Shown piece by piece: positions 1-12,178 of a stretch of DNA of 64,000 nucleotides. The stretch is from Actinernus sp. WN-2022. Its lineage: Eukaryota; Cnidaria; Anthozoa; Actiniaria; Actinernidae. The DNA lies in NCBI GenBank assembly GCA_030867875.1, contig JAOWCC010001634.1, forward strand, positions 134,566,022-134,630,021, read 5' to 3'. A program made the translations under genes and the position numbers. Position 1 is the stretch's first letter; every line of letters begins with the position of its first letter. A model generated the notes under the pieces. It made no database searches. It saw only the letters and a list, made by a program, of their open reading frames with translations, and had not been told where the DNA came from.

Positions 1-1299
1 ACTATAATAAGCATTTGTAATGCAGAAAAATATGAAAGCGAGGCTAGAAAGGCCTCCGTTGTTTTTCTCATACAAATCTCTCTAATTTCAACTGGCTGTA
101 ACTTCATTGCTTTATAAGCCACAGCACTCAACTTTCACAAGTTCACTAATGTCGACATGCTCTTTCACATGGCAATGTTCATATTTTCTATACATGTGGA
201 TCAACTACCGAAACGTGAAATCACATATGCAAATTAGGAGGCGGCCATTATGAAAGTCGTGTATGTAAATCAGGACGAAGTCTCTAGTAGAATAAAGGAA
301 CTGATGTTTTATAATTTTCCTTTGTTTTTGATTCATGAATTATTAATGAGTTTGATCATGAATAATAAAACATAATCTTTTAATTTGGCGTTCGAAATAT
401 GTTATAGTTATTAAGTCCTCCAGAAACAAATAGGCAGTTGATATTACGTCGTGATACCATCTTCGACTCATTCAAAATTATGTATCTGATATTCTGGTAC
501 ATGCCAAAGCATCTACATTGTCTGCCTTCCAGCCCGAGTACAGGCTGCTTACAGCCTCTTGTTTAATTTAGACACGACTCCACAAGCTGTAAGCTTTAAT
601 GCTTATTGTGTATAAATAAAGTAATTGATTGATGAATTGATTCTTTTAACATTCTTGAAGTTTTAAGGGCAGTCTAAGGAATGTACGGTTAGTCTTGAAT
701 GTCAACTGGCCGATTTAACTAATAAACATAACTTTACTTCGAAACGAAAAAGCAAAGTTCAAGAAAAAGAAAACAGAGTCATTGCATGTGGAAAATAAGT
801 ACCGCTAGTCACCGACATTGAGGGCAATGATTGTTAATCATTGAAAAGGAATACAAATACATCATTGCATTGGAGAATATTTTATGATACTAAAATCATA
901 TCTACCCAATCCCTTCATTGAATGCACTTCATTAGAAATATTCCTGCTTAATGTATTTTTTTTTAGATATTTCTCTTTGGTTTAAGTATTGGTCAACAAC
1001 AACGCGAATCATGGCCTGGAGTTAATTTTATTTACATTGAACCACCAGAATTTACCAAAGAACACTCGAGTTTATTTATTTCAATCCTAGCTTAAAGTTT
1101 GCATTAATTAGTTTACAAAGCAAATATCCTGTGTGACTTCAGTGGTTAAAGACTACAAGAATAGTGGCTTAGTGCCAGGTATACCTTAATCGTACAGAAT
1201 TCTTAATTATAAGTTGCTTTAAAAAAATGCCAAAATTAGGTTTTACTGAATTTTCTTTTAGTGTTCTTATTTGCAATGTAGTCGAAGTGTTCCTACTTG
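1..1299. other. non-coding flank with decayed LINE/SINE tail
   Basis: No open frame of note on either strand. At about 530-650 the sequence reads like the 3' end of a non-LTR retrotransposon: an ATAAATAAAG polyadenylation-like run followed by short ATTGATTG-type repeats. TTTATTTATT at about 1070 supplies AATAAA on the minus strand and may be the polyadenylation signal of the adjacent minus-strand ShK-like gene. Otherwise I see nothing. Confidence 0.4.
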
Positions 1300-1995
1300 C
1301 TACAGAGGTTTGCGAAAACACAGACCACACATTTGCGGACACCTTGTTTGCAAGAAAGATCTAATTCTAAACTTGTTTGTTTTGCATGGAACTCCGTTGT
1401 ATTTCTCCATAAATTGTTTGCACGTGTGCGGATAGGTATCCATACACATAGGACAGTCCCGTTTGTCTTGTCTTAAGGCAATAAGACCATCGAAACAGCA
1501 CCCATGAGGAGCTTTGGAGCCATATTGCTTCTCGCATGATTTCTGAGGGCTGGGTGGCTGGCAGAATCCACACGTCATTGGACATTTCTGTCTGTACCGC
1601 TTGAATGTTTCCAGATCTTTTAAACATTCTCTCTTCCTATCATGCGAAGACATCTTAAGCATTTCAGCACACGTCTCAGGGTGTTTATCGTAACATAACC
1701 TTAACGCACAATCTTTCTCATCAGGGCCTAGTGCCGAGGTTTTCCCATCGATACAGTAGCCATATTGTGGTTCTTCTTCTCGCTTATCATTCATTTCATC
1801 ATCGAAGGCTTTTAGCATAGCCCTGGCTTGGCTACTCAACCATTCATCGTTTTTATCGACCGGCTGTAGTTTCTCTCTGCGGTGATTACTGTCAGAAGAC
1901 TGCAGCAGTTTATCTAGGTCATCCAGGAGGGATAATTCCTTTGATGGCGAAGCCAGGACTTGGTAGACACACAAAAGTAGAAGAAAAGACTTCAT
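1300..1995 (-). CDS. secreted protein with two ShK-like cysteine-rich domains
   Basis: Single-exon open frame of 231 residues from the chosen start. The chosen Met (1995) opens a typical signal peptide (MKSFLLLLCVYQVLAS) with an A at -3. An in-frame Met 10 codons upstream (2025) is possible but has a weaker context. A charged linker of about 75 residues follows, then two Cys-rich modules. Module 1 ends CPMTCGFC and module 2 ends CPQMCGLC, the ShK-type CxxxCxxC ending; each has about six to eight cysteines and module 2 adds a CC pair. ShK domains occur in cnidarian toxins but also in many secreted enzymes and matrix or mucus proteins, so toxicity cannot be inferred. The domains are longer (about 60-70 residues) and more divergent than the classic 35-residue peptide. 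A TATTTATAAG TATA-like run lies near 2290-2304 upstream on the same strand. No intron is needed. Confidence 0.75.
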   Translation of the reverse strand: MKSFLLLLCVYQVLASPSKELSLLDDLDKLLQSSDSNHRREKLQPVDKNDEWLSSQARAMLKAFDDEMNDKREEEPQYGYCIDGKTSALGPDEKDCALRLCYDKHPETCAEMLKMSSHDRKRECLKDLETFKRYRQKCPMTCGFCQPPSPQKSCEKQYGSKAPHGCCFDGLIALRQDKRDCPMCMDTYPHTCKQFMEKYNGVPCKTNKFRIRSFLQTRCPQMCGLCFRKPL

Positions 1996-2025
1996 CTTTG
2001 TAAACAATAAATGCTGAAGGTTCAT

Positions 2026-2977
2026 TCACTGACTTGGGTTGGGATGTGCTTCTTATTGCATTTACTTGGTGAATTGTGCCTTCTTTTCTGAACGTCAGAC
2101 TGCAAATGCTGTGTTTTGGGAGAGCGGCTGCCTATTTGAAGCTTCAGAAAAGCCTTAGCTGAAACCGCAAATATTCTGCTGATACCTTTGCAGCTATGTT
2201 ATATCATGTACTTTCATAATCTTTAAAATGTAACAGGCAAAGTAGATTCATTGATAATAGCGAAATAGGAACATTTTGCATTACTTTTTAACTTATAAAT
2301 ACTGGATTTTTTTGGCTTTTGTAACACACGGTCATTCTGATCAATTGACAACAAACACGTTGTCGTTCTCAAGGCTCAACTTATGCAGAGCTACCTATCG
2401 ACAAAGCAAGGCGTGGCACCATGCTTAGAATTGTGGCGGTTTTTACCGTTGAAGGGAAAACTTGAATTTAGCACAACGTGGGTTTCGAATACCACATCAA
2501 CTGCACGTCCGGATGCACTTAATTCTAAAACTTGATTTCAGAATTCGACCCGATATCGTTTAATGCTGGTTTGCATGTGCGAAAAAGATGTCCTAAATAA
2601 TTGAAAAGAAGTTAGGAAAGTACTACTAAGTGTAATTTAAGAAAAGTATACAAGGAATCTTAAATAGCAAAATTACTCAATTTCGCTTGGTATTAATTCG
2701 ATAAAATTGAAAGTTCACATAATATCCACCAGCAGCAGCAAAATACTGTTTCAGTTAAATTAAATGTGACAGTTAATTGTGTCTGACTACCAACTATATT
2801 AATAAGAGCTGATCACTACCAAACTGGCATAAGTGTTTGTTTTTTTGCAGAATGGAATAACTATTATTATCGTTATTTATTATTATAGGACACAAGGTTC
2901 CGTCCAATATGTTGTTGAAATATCTCTGTATAGTATCAATGTATCAATTGTGGAACTGTCTTACTGCACCGGTCGAA
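2026..2977. other. upstream region of the ShK-like gene, no gene seen
   Basis: AT-rich. It contains a TATA-like run on the minus strand near 2290-2304 and a short TTATTATTATCG-type microsatellite at about 2862-2890. The small open frames here look random. Confidence 0.4.
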
Positions 2978-3403
2978 CTATCGAACAATGTTCGATTGCA
3001 CAATCCAACTTTGCTCGAGCCAACATTATTTGACCGTTTGTCACCCCTTGTTAGAGCGTGTTTGTCCAACATTTTATGCTTTCTCAAATGTTGAATGAAG
3101 TTTGTTTTTAATTTGGAAAAAGATTTCACTTAGAATTCTGTTCAACCAACAAATATTGTAGTGTTTGGCCAGTCTTTCAACAAAAGTTGTATCGAGAAGC
3201 GAGACACGCTTGGCCTACTTTGTTAGCCAATCAGGACTCGCCATGTTATTCTCTTACTTAGGCTCTTTCGCTTTCGTGTTAGCGCCATATTCTTTCTTTC
3301 TTTGTTTTTGAATTCCCGCTAATTTAATTATGTTGGTTCAATCGTTCACCCCAACATTTTAATCCAACGAAGTTGGTTCGTGTTAGCCAACAATGTTCGA
3401 TAG
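2978..3403. mobile_element. MITE-like element with inverted ends
   Basis: The left end CTATCGAACAATGTTCG and the reverse complement of the right end, CTATCGAACATTGTTGG, match. The similarity continues imperfectly inward for about 30-50 bp (CACxAxCCAACTTxG). Length is 426 bp with no coding sequence. I found no clear target duplication, so the superfamily is unassigned. Confidence 0.5.
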
Positions 3404-4499
3404 CCTTATAAGAAAAAAAGAGTTGCATTTCATGACATGCATAGTACGTATACCGTGCATTTTAGTACGTAACTTGACTTTGTTCTACGTTCTTTATCAC
3501 GCAGCCTTCAAATGAGCATCAGCAGTCTTCTCCAAGTCTTTTTTTTCATGTACAGGTATTCTCTGGTTAGCTCAGTGCTTTAGATGGACCTTCGCGTCTT
3601 GTCGGATAAGAACGTAAAATCGTAGGTTGTTTTACCATTACCTTTTACTTGATAATTGTTTTATTAAAAAAATACTTGTAAAAATGTCCCACTCTCGAAA
3701 TTAGATATCGGATTAAAGATAGTGAAAGGACTTAGAAACCGTTGAAAGCTAAGCGTTAGTGAAAATAGAATTGGCATCGTTTACTCGATCGGCGAGATGG
3801 GAGGTATATTTACTCGTACTTTGAAAGGAAGCCAGCTCTTCTTACTGATTTCAACGCATCCGGAAACAAATTAGCTATAACGAAATAAAACGCAAATAAT
3901 TCATGCTTAAGCTCGGTGCGCAGTATTGTTAGAGCACTGAGCGTCAATATTGTTTGAGATTCAGTATTGTTTATATACTATATAGTTCGACGATAGAGCT
4001 GGATTTCGTACGAGTAGAAAGAAGTTTGGGAAGGCTACAGCTGTGATTCTGACGTACCGTTATAAACTATACATTTTGATTGGATAGGAAGCCGGGATGA
4101 AACCAATGTAAAACCATTTCAATGTCATGTCATGCAACAAATTATTGCCGTAACTTTGTCACGATACCAACCCCACGTTAATTGCGCTATATATTTCGGC
4201 CTCTGCCAGTAAACATCCCACTCTGTAACATACCGTTTTTTGCTCCATTTAATATCACGTGTACCGCTCCCTTGTCTGTTGTTTCCTTTATTTCTTGTTA
4301 ACGCACAAGAACATACATGTGAAAATCTCTTGAAGAAAGAATGTTTTACCGGCTCCAAAGAGTTTGAGATGGCATAACAAACAGTTAAAGTAAAAGGGAC
4401 TATTCGCCAAAGTAGATCATTTTGGGCGAATTACAAGACGTTCGTGAGTCACGGACGATAACGGAAGTCAAATTTCCCTTTTTTGGCGCGTTTTGATCA

Positions 4500-4556
4500 G
4501 TGTCATATATATATATATGTATATCAGTGTCATATATATATATACATGTATATAAC
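4500..4556. repeat. AT-rich microsatellite
   Basis: Two runs of alternating TA interrupted by GTATATCAGTGTCA, i.e. a duplicated unit CAGTGTCATATATATATATA. Confidence 0.8.
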
Positions 4557-5751
4557 TTTATTTTACCTCGGTTTTTTGAGGCTTCTAGCATTACAAGTTG
4601 CTAATATGCCGAGAATAAAAAGTAATAAAAAATCTAAGCTAGACTTATAGATGCTACTTAAATTGTTACTCACCACTATAACTCACAAACGTCCGTACCG
4701 ATCGCCCAGAAACGTGTACGATGAAAGTAATATTTAAAAAAAATTCATTCCGGTCTTCTCTCGGTCTTGTGATGTCCGTGTTGTCAAAAACGTCTGGTGC
4801 TTTTAGCTCTCTCGTTAATAGCTTGCCGCATCCCACCTACCGGTCCCCCGCACACACATTCGTAAAAAAAGGAAAGAGTTTGTCACCCGGGGTTTGTCAC
4901 GTTCTCTGTCGTTTCTTCGATAGGCTTCAGGCAACGGTTGTAGCTGAAATACGTTATTGAATTTGCGTTCACAGTTAAATATATTGGTTTTATTTTGTGA
5001 ATTAAATGAGATGCTTGAAAATTGACGTTGTTGCATAAGTGAGCAGAATAAAAATAGGTATAAAAACACTTTAATAAATACAGAATTTCGATTGTAATGG
5101 TTATTGTTCTAAAAGCTCGATGGCAGTTTTAAGGAAATTTCGTATTGTAATAATTACTGAATTACTCTATTTCTAACTCTTTGAATTCTGGCGGAGACAA
5201 GTCAAAGTAGATGGCTGTGCCATAAGAAAAGGAATTAAATCAAATGGAAGAATTGAAAGTGAAAGAGCTACATTTCGAAAAAAAAGACCGCATATTGGAT
5301 TAATTATAAAAAGTGTCAAAAATCATGACAGATCGGCAAGACTTTAGTGACCATTTGACAAATAGCTTAAGCGCTCAATGAGGAGCTTAGGCCAGAAAAA
5401 AATAGTTTGCTAATCCGCTGAAGGTAGGTTCTACCCTCAGCCAATTAATTATTGTAATGTAAAACCAAACTCTGACAAGATGTGATTGAATTAGGAAGAG
5501 CGAGGTGTTAACTGTAATGACAATGTTTACACATCAGTCTCAGTACAAAATGGTATCAGTTCCTATATATAACCCTAACCGCTATGTACAACTCATTGTT
5601 TCCTATTCTCTTTTCAAATTAAATCACATTTATTTCCTGAGTAGGAATAAACATGCAATGTATTTAATGTTATCTTTCAAGCGATAAAGTGATCTAACTG
5701 ATGCTCCGTGCCGTGTTTAGCCATGTACAACTTGACTTCACTGTAAACCGG

Positions 5752-5788
5752 GATGGGGGGTGGGGTGGGGGGGGGGGGGGGGGGGGTA
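5752..5788. repeat. poly-G tract
   Basis: A G-rich stretch ending in more than 20 consecutive G. It may be the worn end of the poly-G-terminated element family seen intact at 35992-36602; that link is inference. Confidence 0.7.
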
Positions 5789-6856
5789 GGAGATGGGTGA
5801 CTCTAATCAGCAAAACAAATTTAGAACCTTCCGTACCTTCAAAACAGAGGTCGCGCTAGAGGATTATCTCTTACAAATAAAGAACATAAAACACCGAATC
5901 TCACTAACTAAAATATAAGTTAAGAATTAGCAATTGTATTTTAATGATTGAAAAGGGGAGACATGTACGCCCTTATATCCCCCCGAAGAGAGGCGGTGCC
6001 CTTTTTGTACCATTGACAAGGAAGATGAATTGAATTGAATTGAGTGGTGGATCCATCCTGGTTACATGAGTACGTGAGTTGACTCAAACTACCGGGCTCG
6101 AGCTCGAGGTTGTATATTTTATAATATGCGGCGATGTTTTCTGGCGGCTTGAGGGATCGCACTTTCAAAGATCACATCATACGTTGTTATAACGTCGAGG
6201 CACTTAATCACACATCATAGAGTAAAGTATGAATGTTTTGTACACTTTTTTGTATTTTATAAGGAGAAAACCTACCTAACTGCCTCGACGCTAGTTCTAC
6301 TGATTTATAGCCGAGTTACGAAATCACTGGCATGTAAAGACTGCCATCAATTACACGCACCAGAATGTCTTAACTGGTTAGTCATTGCTAAAAATCACAT
6401 GACTATTGGAAGAAAGACCGGATCCACGAAGTCCTGAAGGCTCAGGTATAAATGCAGTCGTTCTAGAGCAGACGAGAAAGCAGAGTGAGGAGAACCAAGT
6501 GCCACTGGCCACCAACAGACGGCGCAAAATTCAAATCCAGATATGTCTTTGTGGATAGTCCGATACTGATCTCCCAAAACACACTGAAAATACGGCAAGT
6601 AAAGAAATACATGCTTTAGGAACCTTGTTTTCTGTAGTTTTTTTTTGTTTTAACAGAATTGAATGATTGGTATCTTCGAAGCAATTTAATTCAGAAGCGT
6701 TAATGGCAATGGCTGACAGAATATAACGCCACTGAAAGATGGTGGGGGTGGAATTTTAACCATATTGTTAATTTAATGTTCTAGATTTTCAGATTTTCAG
6801 TATTTGTGTTTGTACAAGATATCTCATGCCCGCGCGGTAAGAAGTCTGGTAACAAT

Positions 6857-7043
6857 GGTATCAGAGCGAGGCTAGTTGACCCAAAGATCACAAAATTGGA
6901 GTCGATCAGAAATGTCTTAGTTTCTGTCGTACCGCACTGTTGTGTTATTTTTGTGTCATAAGGAAACTAATGTTATTTTTCACCATCGACTGTATTGTTC
7001 TCTTCCTGTGACAAGCTGCGACAACTAGCCTCGCTTTGATGCC
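6857..7043. mobile_element. short MITE with about 23-bp inverted repeats
   Basis: GGTATCAGAGCGAGGCTAGT at the left is matched by the reverse complement of ACTAGCCTCGCTTTGATGCC at the right, with two differences. The 187-bp element has no open frame. Target duplication is not clear. Confidence 0.6.
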
Positions 7044-8654
7044 TTTATGAATAAGGTCACTTGTCCTTGAATAAAAAGTTAAGATATGTGATATATGTTT
7101 TAGAGAGGAACGAGCTCCAAACAAAACTTAACCCAAATTAAATCGCACCTTGCTAAAACTCGCGCAACATATGTAAGTATTTTGTAATCGTAATCCATTT
7201 CCACACTTGCAATTTCTGGTTTGCACTATAGAGGTTTTGCCCAATCACGTAACTTCCTATAGCAACTGTTGCTACGCCGCCATGTTGGATGACAGGCCGA
7301 ACCTAAATGGCGTACTGTTTGACTGAGCGCTATGAAATATTGACTACCTCTATTCGCCCTGGCCTAAATTTGGGCAAAGTTCAATAATATATTGAAAAAC
7401 ATTTTGTCCACAATGGTTTCTGAAGTAAGGTTCCTTGTAATTGAAGTTTACACTAACTTAATTGATAAATTAACATATTGCTTGATAACAACCCCGGTAA
7501 TAACAAACCGAGAATGCAGTGACAGAATCAAAGTTTAAGTTTATCGGAAAATGCAAGTAAGAAGTTTCTGAAAGCTGTTTTTTGTAAAATCTCAAAAAGC
7601 GTGGGATGCTACAGGCCAGATGTTCCCGGGATTAACTCCGCATTGAACATGATTGAAGTCATAACTTATCAGTTCAGACAGTTCGTGAGCCGGTGTCCCA
7701 GGAAAGAAACGTTAAAGACCCACGACGGACCATTACGCTTTGCGCGCTTAGACGCTGGCCGCCATCTTTTGTCGGTGTTGAAAAATGCACAAGTTTCAAT
7801 CGCTCTACGCAATCCACTTCCATCGCGGGCCGTTTTTCCAATCTGACTTTCAGTATATTTATTTTCACATGTTGCCAAATTGTAAGGCATCATTTCTGTA
7901 GCATTTTAAAGACATTTAGGCCACAATGTAGGCGAAATTTTTGTTACAAAGAATGTGATGTATGTTTTATATGAAGAGGGCATCATTGGCGGACTGTCGG
8001 TAGGAAGGCTCTGTTCGGCAAATATGACTCTATTCTTCTGTATTTGACCGTCGGAACGAGAGGAAGCCAGATCTGGGTTTTTCAGGGAAAAGTATCTGGT
8101 TTTTTTGCGTTGTGCTGTGCCACTGTCGTCATCAACGGTAAGCAGTCTTCAGTGATCTTATAAATTGATCGAGTGATTCGCCACTGGCACTAATAATATC
8201 CTAATACGTTGCAAGTCAATGCTGGAGAAGTGCAGTGGATTTTCTAAGCGTATTTTTGACGAGCCGATGGGCATGATTGGGAGTTTGTCTGTGAATTACA
8301 TGTATGTGAACAGTCGCCTTCGCGGACTGAACTGAAGCAACAACAACAAACAGTAAATGACAGAAAGTCAGAATACTGTTACGTTCATTACAACAAATAT
8401 TTACCAGAGACTTTTCTAAATTCACAACTAAGTTAATTATTATAGCTGAAACATGAGAATGAATTTTATAATAAAAATATTGTAGATGAGAAAGCCAAGA
8501 ATCCTTCCACCTCCCTGCAAGAATATAGCCCAGACATTTTGAGACATGCATTTCAGTGACTGTTGGAAATGACAATATTAGAAACTTCACATTAGTATTT
8601 TTATAAAAATGTTGATTCCAACTATGGAATGGCAAAGAAATTGGAACAATTTGA

Positions 8655-9110
8655 GTGTTCAGAGTTCAAGTTCAATTTATTCACACTTGTTTGTAGGTTA
8701 CAATATTATTATTGGTTGAATATAACAAGCAATAAGAAAGAGAAAAATAAATAGTAGATAATAATTACAATCTTTAGATGATAGTGTGTAGTGGTCAAAG
8801 GAGCAAAGCTTTCGAGTTAACCACTACCATGTTGAAGTTAATGAGGGGAGGAATAAATTAACGAATAGGCTTGATTGTATCTTTACAGCATTTTAAAAAG
8901 TACGACTGTTGGTTATAATGAGAGAATTAAGAGGAAGAAAATAAAGGCTGTTTACATGTACAAACTAAGTTTGGATATATGGTAATTTTACAATATAGAA
9001 TAATGTAGACATTTACAGTAAATATTTATAAATAATAGTTGATATATACATATATTATAGATGCAGCTAACATTTTATTTCTGGCTTCCAAGGAGAAAGA
9101 GCTTATATTG
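8655..9110 (-). repeat. LINE 3'-end fragment
   Basis: On the minus strand the segment ends GTGTGAATAAATTGAACTTG, a tail typical of L2/CR1-like retrotransposons in invertebrates. Upstream is AT-rich, non-coding sequence. The 5' boundary is approximate. Confidence 0.4.
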
Positions 9111-9239
9111 TTTTTTAAAACTGTTATGAGGCAAACATTTTATCTCGATTGGTTACTACTGTTTCCCATATTTTTGATGACATTACTTTAAATATTGTAA
9201 GTCCATAATTTGTTCTTGAGGCTGGTCTGTATGGGTTTT

Positions 9240-9415
9240 GGTTAGAGGAGTACCTAGTGTTATAATTGAAGGGCTGTGTGCAAAAAGGGCACAAGTGACT
9301 CTTGATCACATTCTAAATTCTCCTTCAATTTCTTTGTTTTCCAAGGAAGAATTTAGAATGTGATCAAGAATCACTTATGCCCTTTTTGCACACAGCCCTT
9401 CAATTGTGAACTTCA
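9240..9415. repeat. inverted repeat (hairpin) with about 70-bp arms
   Basis: Arms at about 9250-9335 and 9345-9412 are near-identical in inverted orientation (for example AGAATTTAGAATGTGATCAA and GGGCTGTGTGCAAAAAGGGC). Each arm carries the same short Cys-containing frame beginning MIK(S/N)HLCPFCTQPFN, on opposite strands. Without protein-level support this frame may be chance. Confidence 0.7.
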
Positions 9416-9435
9416 GAGGCATACAGAAGTTGCCA

Positions 9436-9562
9436 CAGGTCAGGGAAAAGTCAGGGAAAAAAAATTCAAGGTCAGGGAAAAGTCAGGGAATTTTGCATAT
9501 GGTCAGGGAAATTCTAAATTTCTTGTCAAAGTCAGGGAAAAGTCAGGGAATTTTATTTTCCA
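9436..9562. repeat. tandem GGTCAGGGAAAAGTCAGGGA repeats
   Basis: The unit GTCAGGGAA(AA) occurs about eight times with AT-rich spacers. Two diverged GGTCAGTGAAAA copies follow at about 9671-9710. Confidence 0.8.
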
Positions 9563-12178
9563 GTTGCCACACGGGCTCCTCATTACGCCTCAAAACATCT
9601 GCGAAGGGAGGCTACAGGTTTTTATAATGACTTTTGTTTTGGACGAGAGAATGTCGAACAGTCTTATTATGGTCAGTGAAAATTGTTTTCTGGTCAGTGA
9701 AAAGTCAGGTTTTTTTTTTTTCGCATGATGGGTGGCAATTATACTAGCATGTTTTTATAAACAAAGCACTACAAATTTTGAACTGTAAGGATGTACATGT
9801 AGATTTTAGAAAAAAAACTAATTGTGGTTTAATGAGGATTGAGTAGTGCATTTCTAACTTTTAATATTAGAGTACTAGTGCAGAATGACATGTTTCACCA
9901 AAAGAACCAGAATCCTCAGGGGCTCTGCTCTTTAGTTTTCAAGTTTTAGGAAAAAGGGATAAAATACTAGAGTGAGATTAAAACAATATGACATGTTGAC
10001 CTTATCCATAAAACTTCAGTCATATTAATTTTATCCTTTCCTCTTCATATCTGGCCTTGTAGTCCAAGACCCCAGCTACCTATTGATAGGAGGGATGCGC
10101 AGCAAGAATGGTGTATGCAATTTGTTTTGGTATTTCAGTAGTTCCAATCAGAAAATAAATTGGAGAACAATATTTATAACAATCATAAGTAAGATAACTA
10201 AACATGGCAATTCATCAAGGTTTTGGTAAAAGTGCTGAAATCAAAACTTTAACTAAAGTTTCATACACCCTTTTTACTGCCACCATTTCAACCATTAGTC
10301 ATATCTTCAACATATATGCTATGAAGGTAACTCCAGACTGTAGAATATTGGCAAATACATGTAAATGTTGCCTGGTTCAACAAATACTATAATTGATGTT
10401 ATCTTCCGGCCCCCATGCACAAATGCTTTTTCATGGTCCAATTTTTCACTGCCAACCAATTGGCTATCTTAGGGCCAATATTATTTCTTTGACATATGCT
10501 GCCATTTTACCTCTACTTTGCATTAAGCATCCAAACATTGTACCCAACCTGACCGAGTCCTGTCCACAGGCCCAAGTTTAGCCTCAAATTAGGAGGCATT
10601 AGGAGGCTCTTCTTTGTATATTTCTGATTTATCTGGCAGAAGGGATATAGTTGTTTACCGGCCATGCCATGAAAAATACAGCCAGTCAGAAGACTGAAAA
10701 TCTGTTGCACGGCAGTATCCCGCCGGTTAATTCAATGTTTTTTTACACCACCATGTGCTGTACGTGCACTCATCACAATATTTTGGAAGGAAAACTGGAA
10801 TCTGATGCAGCACGTGTGCCAGGTGAGGTCAGAGTTCTTTATTTTGATTGGCATGGGATAAAATAGTTAATATGCAATGTTTTCTCATAGTATGCCATGA
10901 ATATTCCACTCATGACTATTTTTCTCTGTTTCCACATGCCTAAGGGCTTCTGTGTATACTGAAAAATCAAGTTACCAGCATTTCGTGATTATAGTATGTA
11001 ATATTCTGTGTGTGTAATCACTGTTTTGTATTCAAAGTGAAAACAACAATATAGATGATATTGTCACTAATTTCTTAGTCTAATTTGTCCAGAAACCATT
11101 AGCTTCTGTGCTGTAAGGGATACCTGTATACCATAATTTTGTCTTTCAAACATATGGGTATGCATGGCATTGGACTTTCAGCCATCCGATCAGCCTTGCA
11201 GTCTTCATAATAAAAGTCGACCTTCAAACTGTCCCAATCTACACAAAATAAACTTAGTAAAAAAATGTGTAGGAGGTGATGCATGTCATCCTCTTACAGC
11301 AGACAATTCCCATTTATCTGCATACCACAGTGGTGAATCTGAAGGTGGGGACTATTTATTGTAAATTTCTTGGCAAAGTCCATACTTCCTCTTCCCACAC
11401 TTTAATAACAGATTGAAGAAAACAATGCATGCCCTTTTCCTGAAACAAATAGAAGAATATTTCTTATCAAAGGTGGGTAAACTGTACTGGAATATTGATG
11501 TAATGCAATGTTGAGAAAGTGCGCTGCTCATTGTCCCAACAACAACCTGAGCACTTTATTCCATTCTGGACAACATGTACGCCATGTTCGAACTGCAAAT
11601 TCCCATAAAGGAATTATTTCTATTAGGGCAACGTACAAATGTACAGATTGTGCTAATAAACAAGTTGTCTTCGCTTACCTTATTTTTACATTTGCTTCTG
11701 TCATAAGCTGGAAGGTTTTGATACATTTGGCCTTGTTCTCGCGAAACTTTATACAAGCACCCCTTCCTCCATTCATGGCACACTGACCTTGGCACTGCAC
11801 TTGGCTTTGTTATTACGGGTTCTTGGTTAGTAAAAGGAAAAAGTAAACACCGACAGCGACCATTTTACGAATCAAGAGAGTAAATTAAATTTTCATTTTC
11901 TCCGGCCTGATGCTCACAGATATTTACTTCGCCTGCAACAATGGAGCCATAAGCACTCTAACTATGTTGATAAACTTCCATCAACACTCGATTGATAACG
12001 AAGAGTTCATTTCCTTGTTTTGCTAACATACAAACAAATGACAAAGGTGAGTAGAAGGATTTCTACTTCACTCGAACCGAGGGAATCGTGCGCGAGGCGA
12101 AAACAATAGAAGCCTCGGTTTCATGAAAATCAAAACAAAAACAGAGGCGCGCAAAGCGTAATGGTCCGTCGTGGGTCT

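Larger units (their letters stand above)
3404..6856. other. gene-poor stretch with simple repeats
   Basis: No convincing gene. It holds a TA/ATATAC microsatellite at about 4500-4556, an almost pure G run at about 5752-5788, and GAATT repeats near 6027-6043. The open frames (60-85 codons) lack protein-like composition. Confidence 0.4.
7716..12178. mobile_element. 4.46-kb TTAA-flanked DNA transposon with 32-bp perfect inverted repeats
   Basis: Outer ends start AGACCCACGACGGACCATTA and are identical inverted repeats for 32 bp (7716-7747 and 12147-12178). TTAA immediately flanks both (7712-7715, 12179-12182), the target duplication of piggyBac- and Kolobok-type transposons. Inside, no open frame exceeds 139 codons and none is recognised. 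The contents are a LINE-like tail (about 8655), a hairpin (9240-9415), a GGTCAGGGAAAA repeat (9436-9560) and one possible minus-strand exon near 11679-11820. It is probably a non-autonomous or decayed copy. Confidence 0.75.

Noticed and set aside
3555..3620. tRNA-like A-box (GGTTAGCTCAGTGCTTTAGATGG)
   Set aside because: No matching B box at proper spacing and no cloverleaf; at most a very worn SINE.
8216..8635. 139-codon minus-strand open frame inside the 7716-12178 element
   Set aside because: Composition is AT-driven, there is no recognised motif, and its end falls near LINE-tail sequence.
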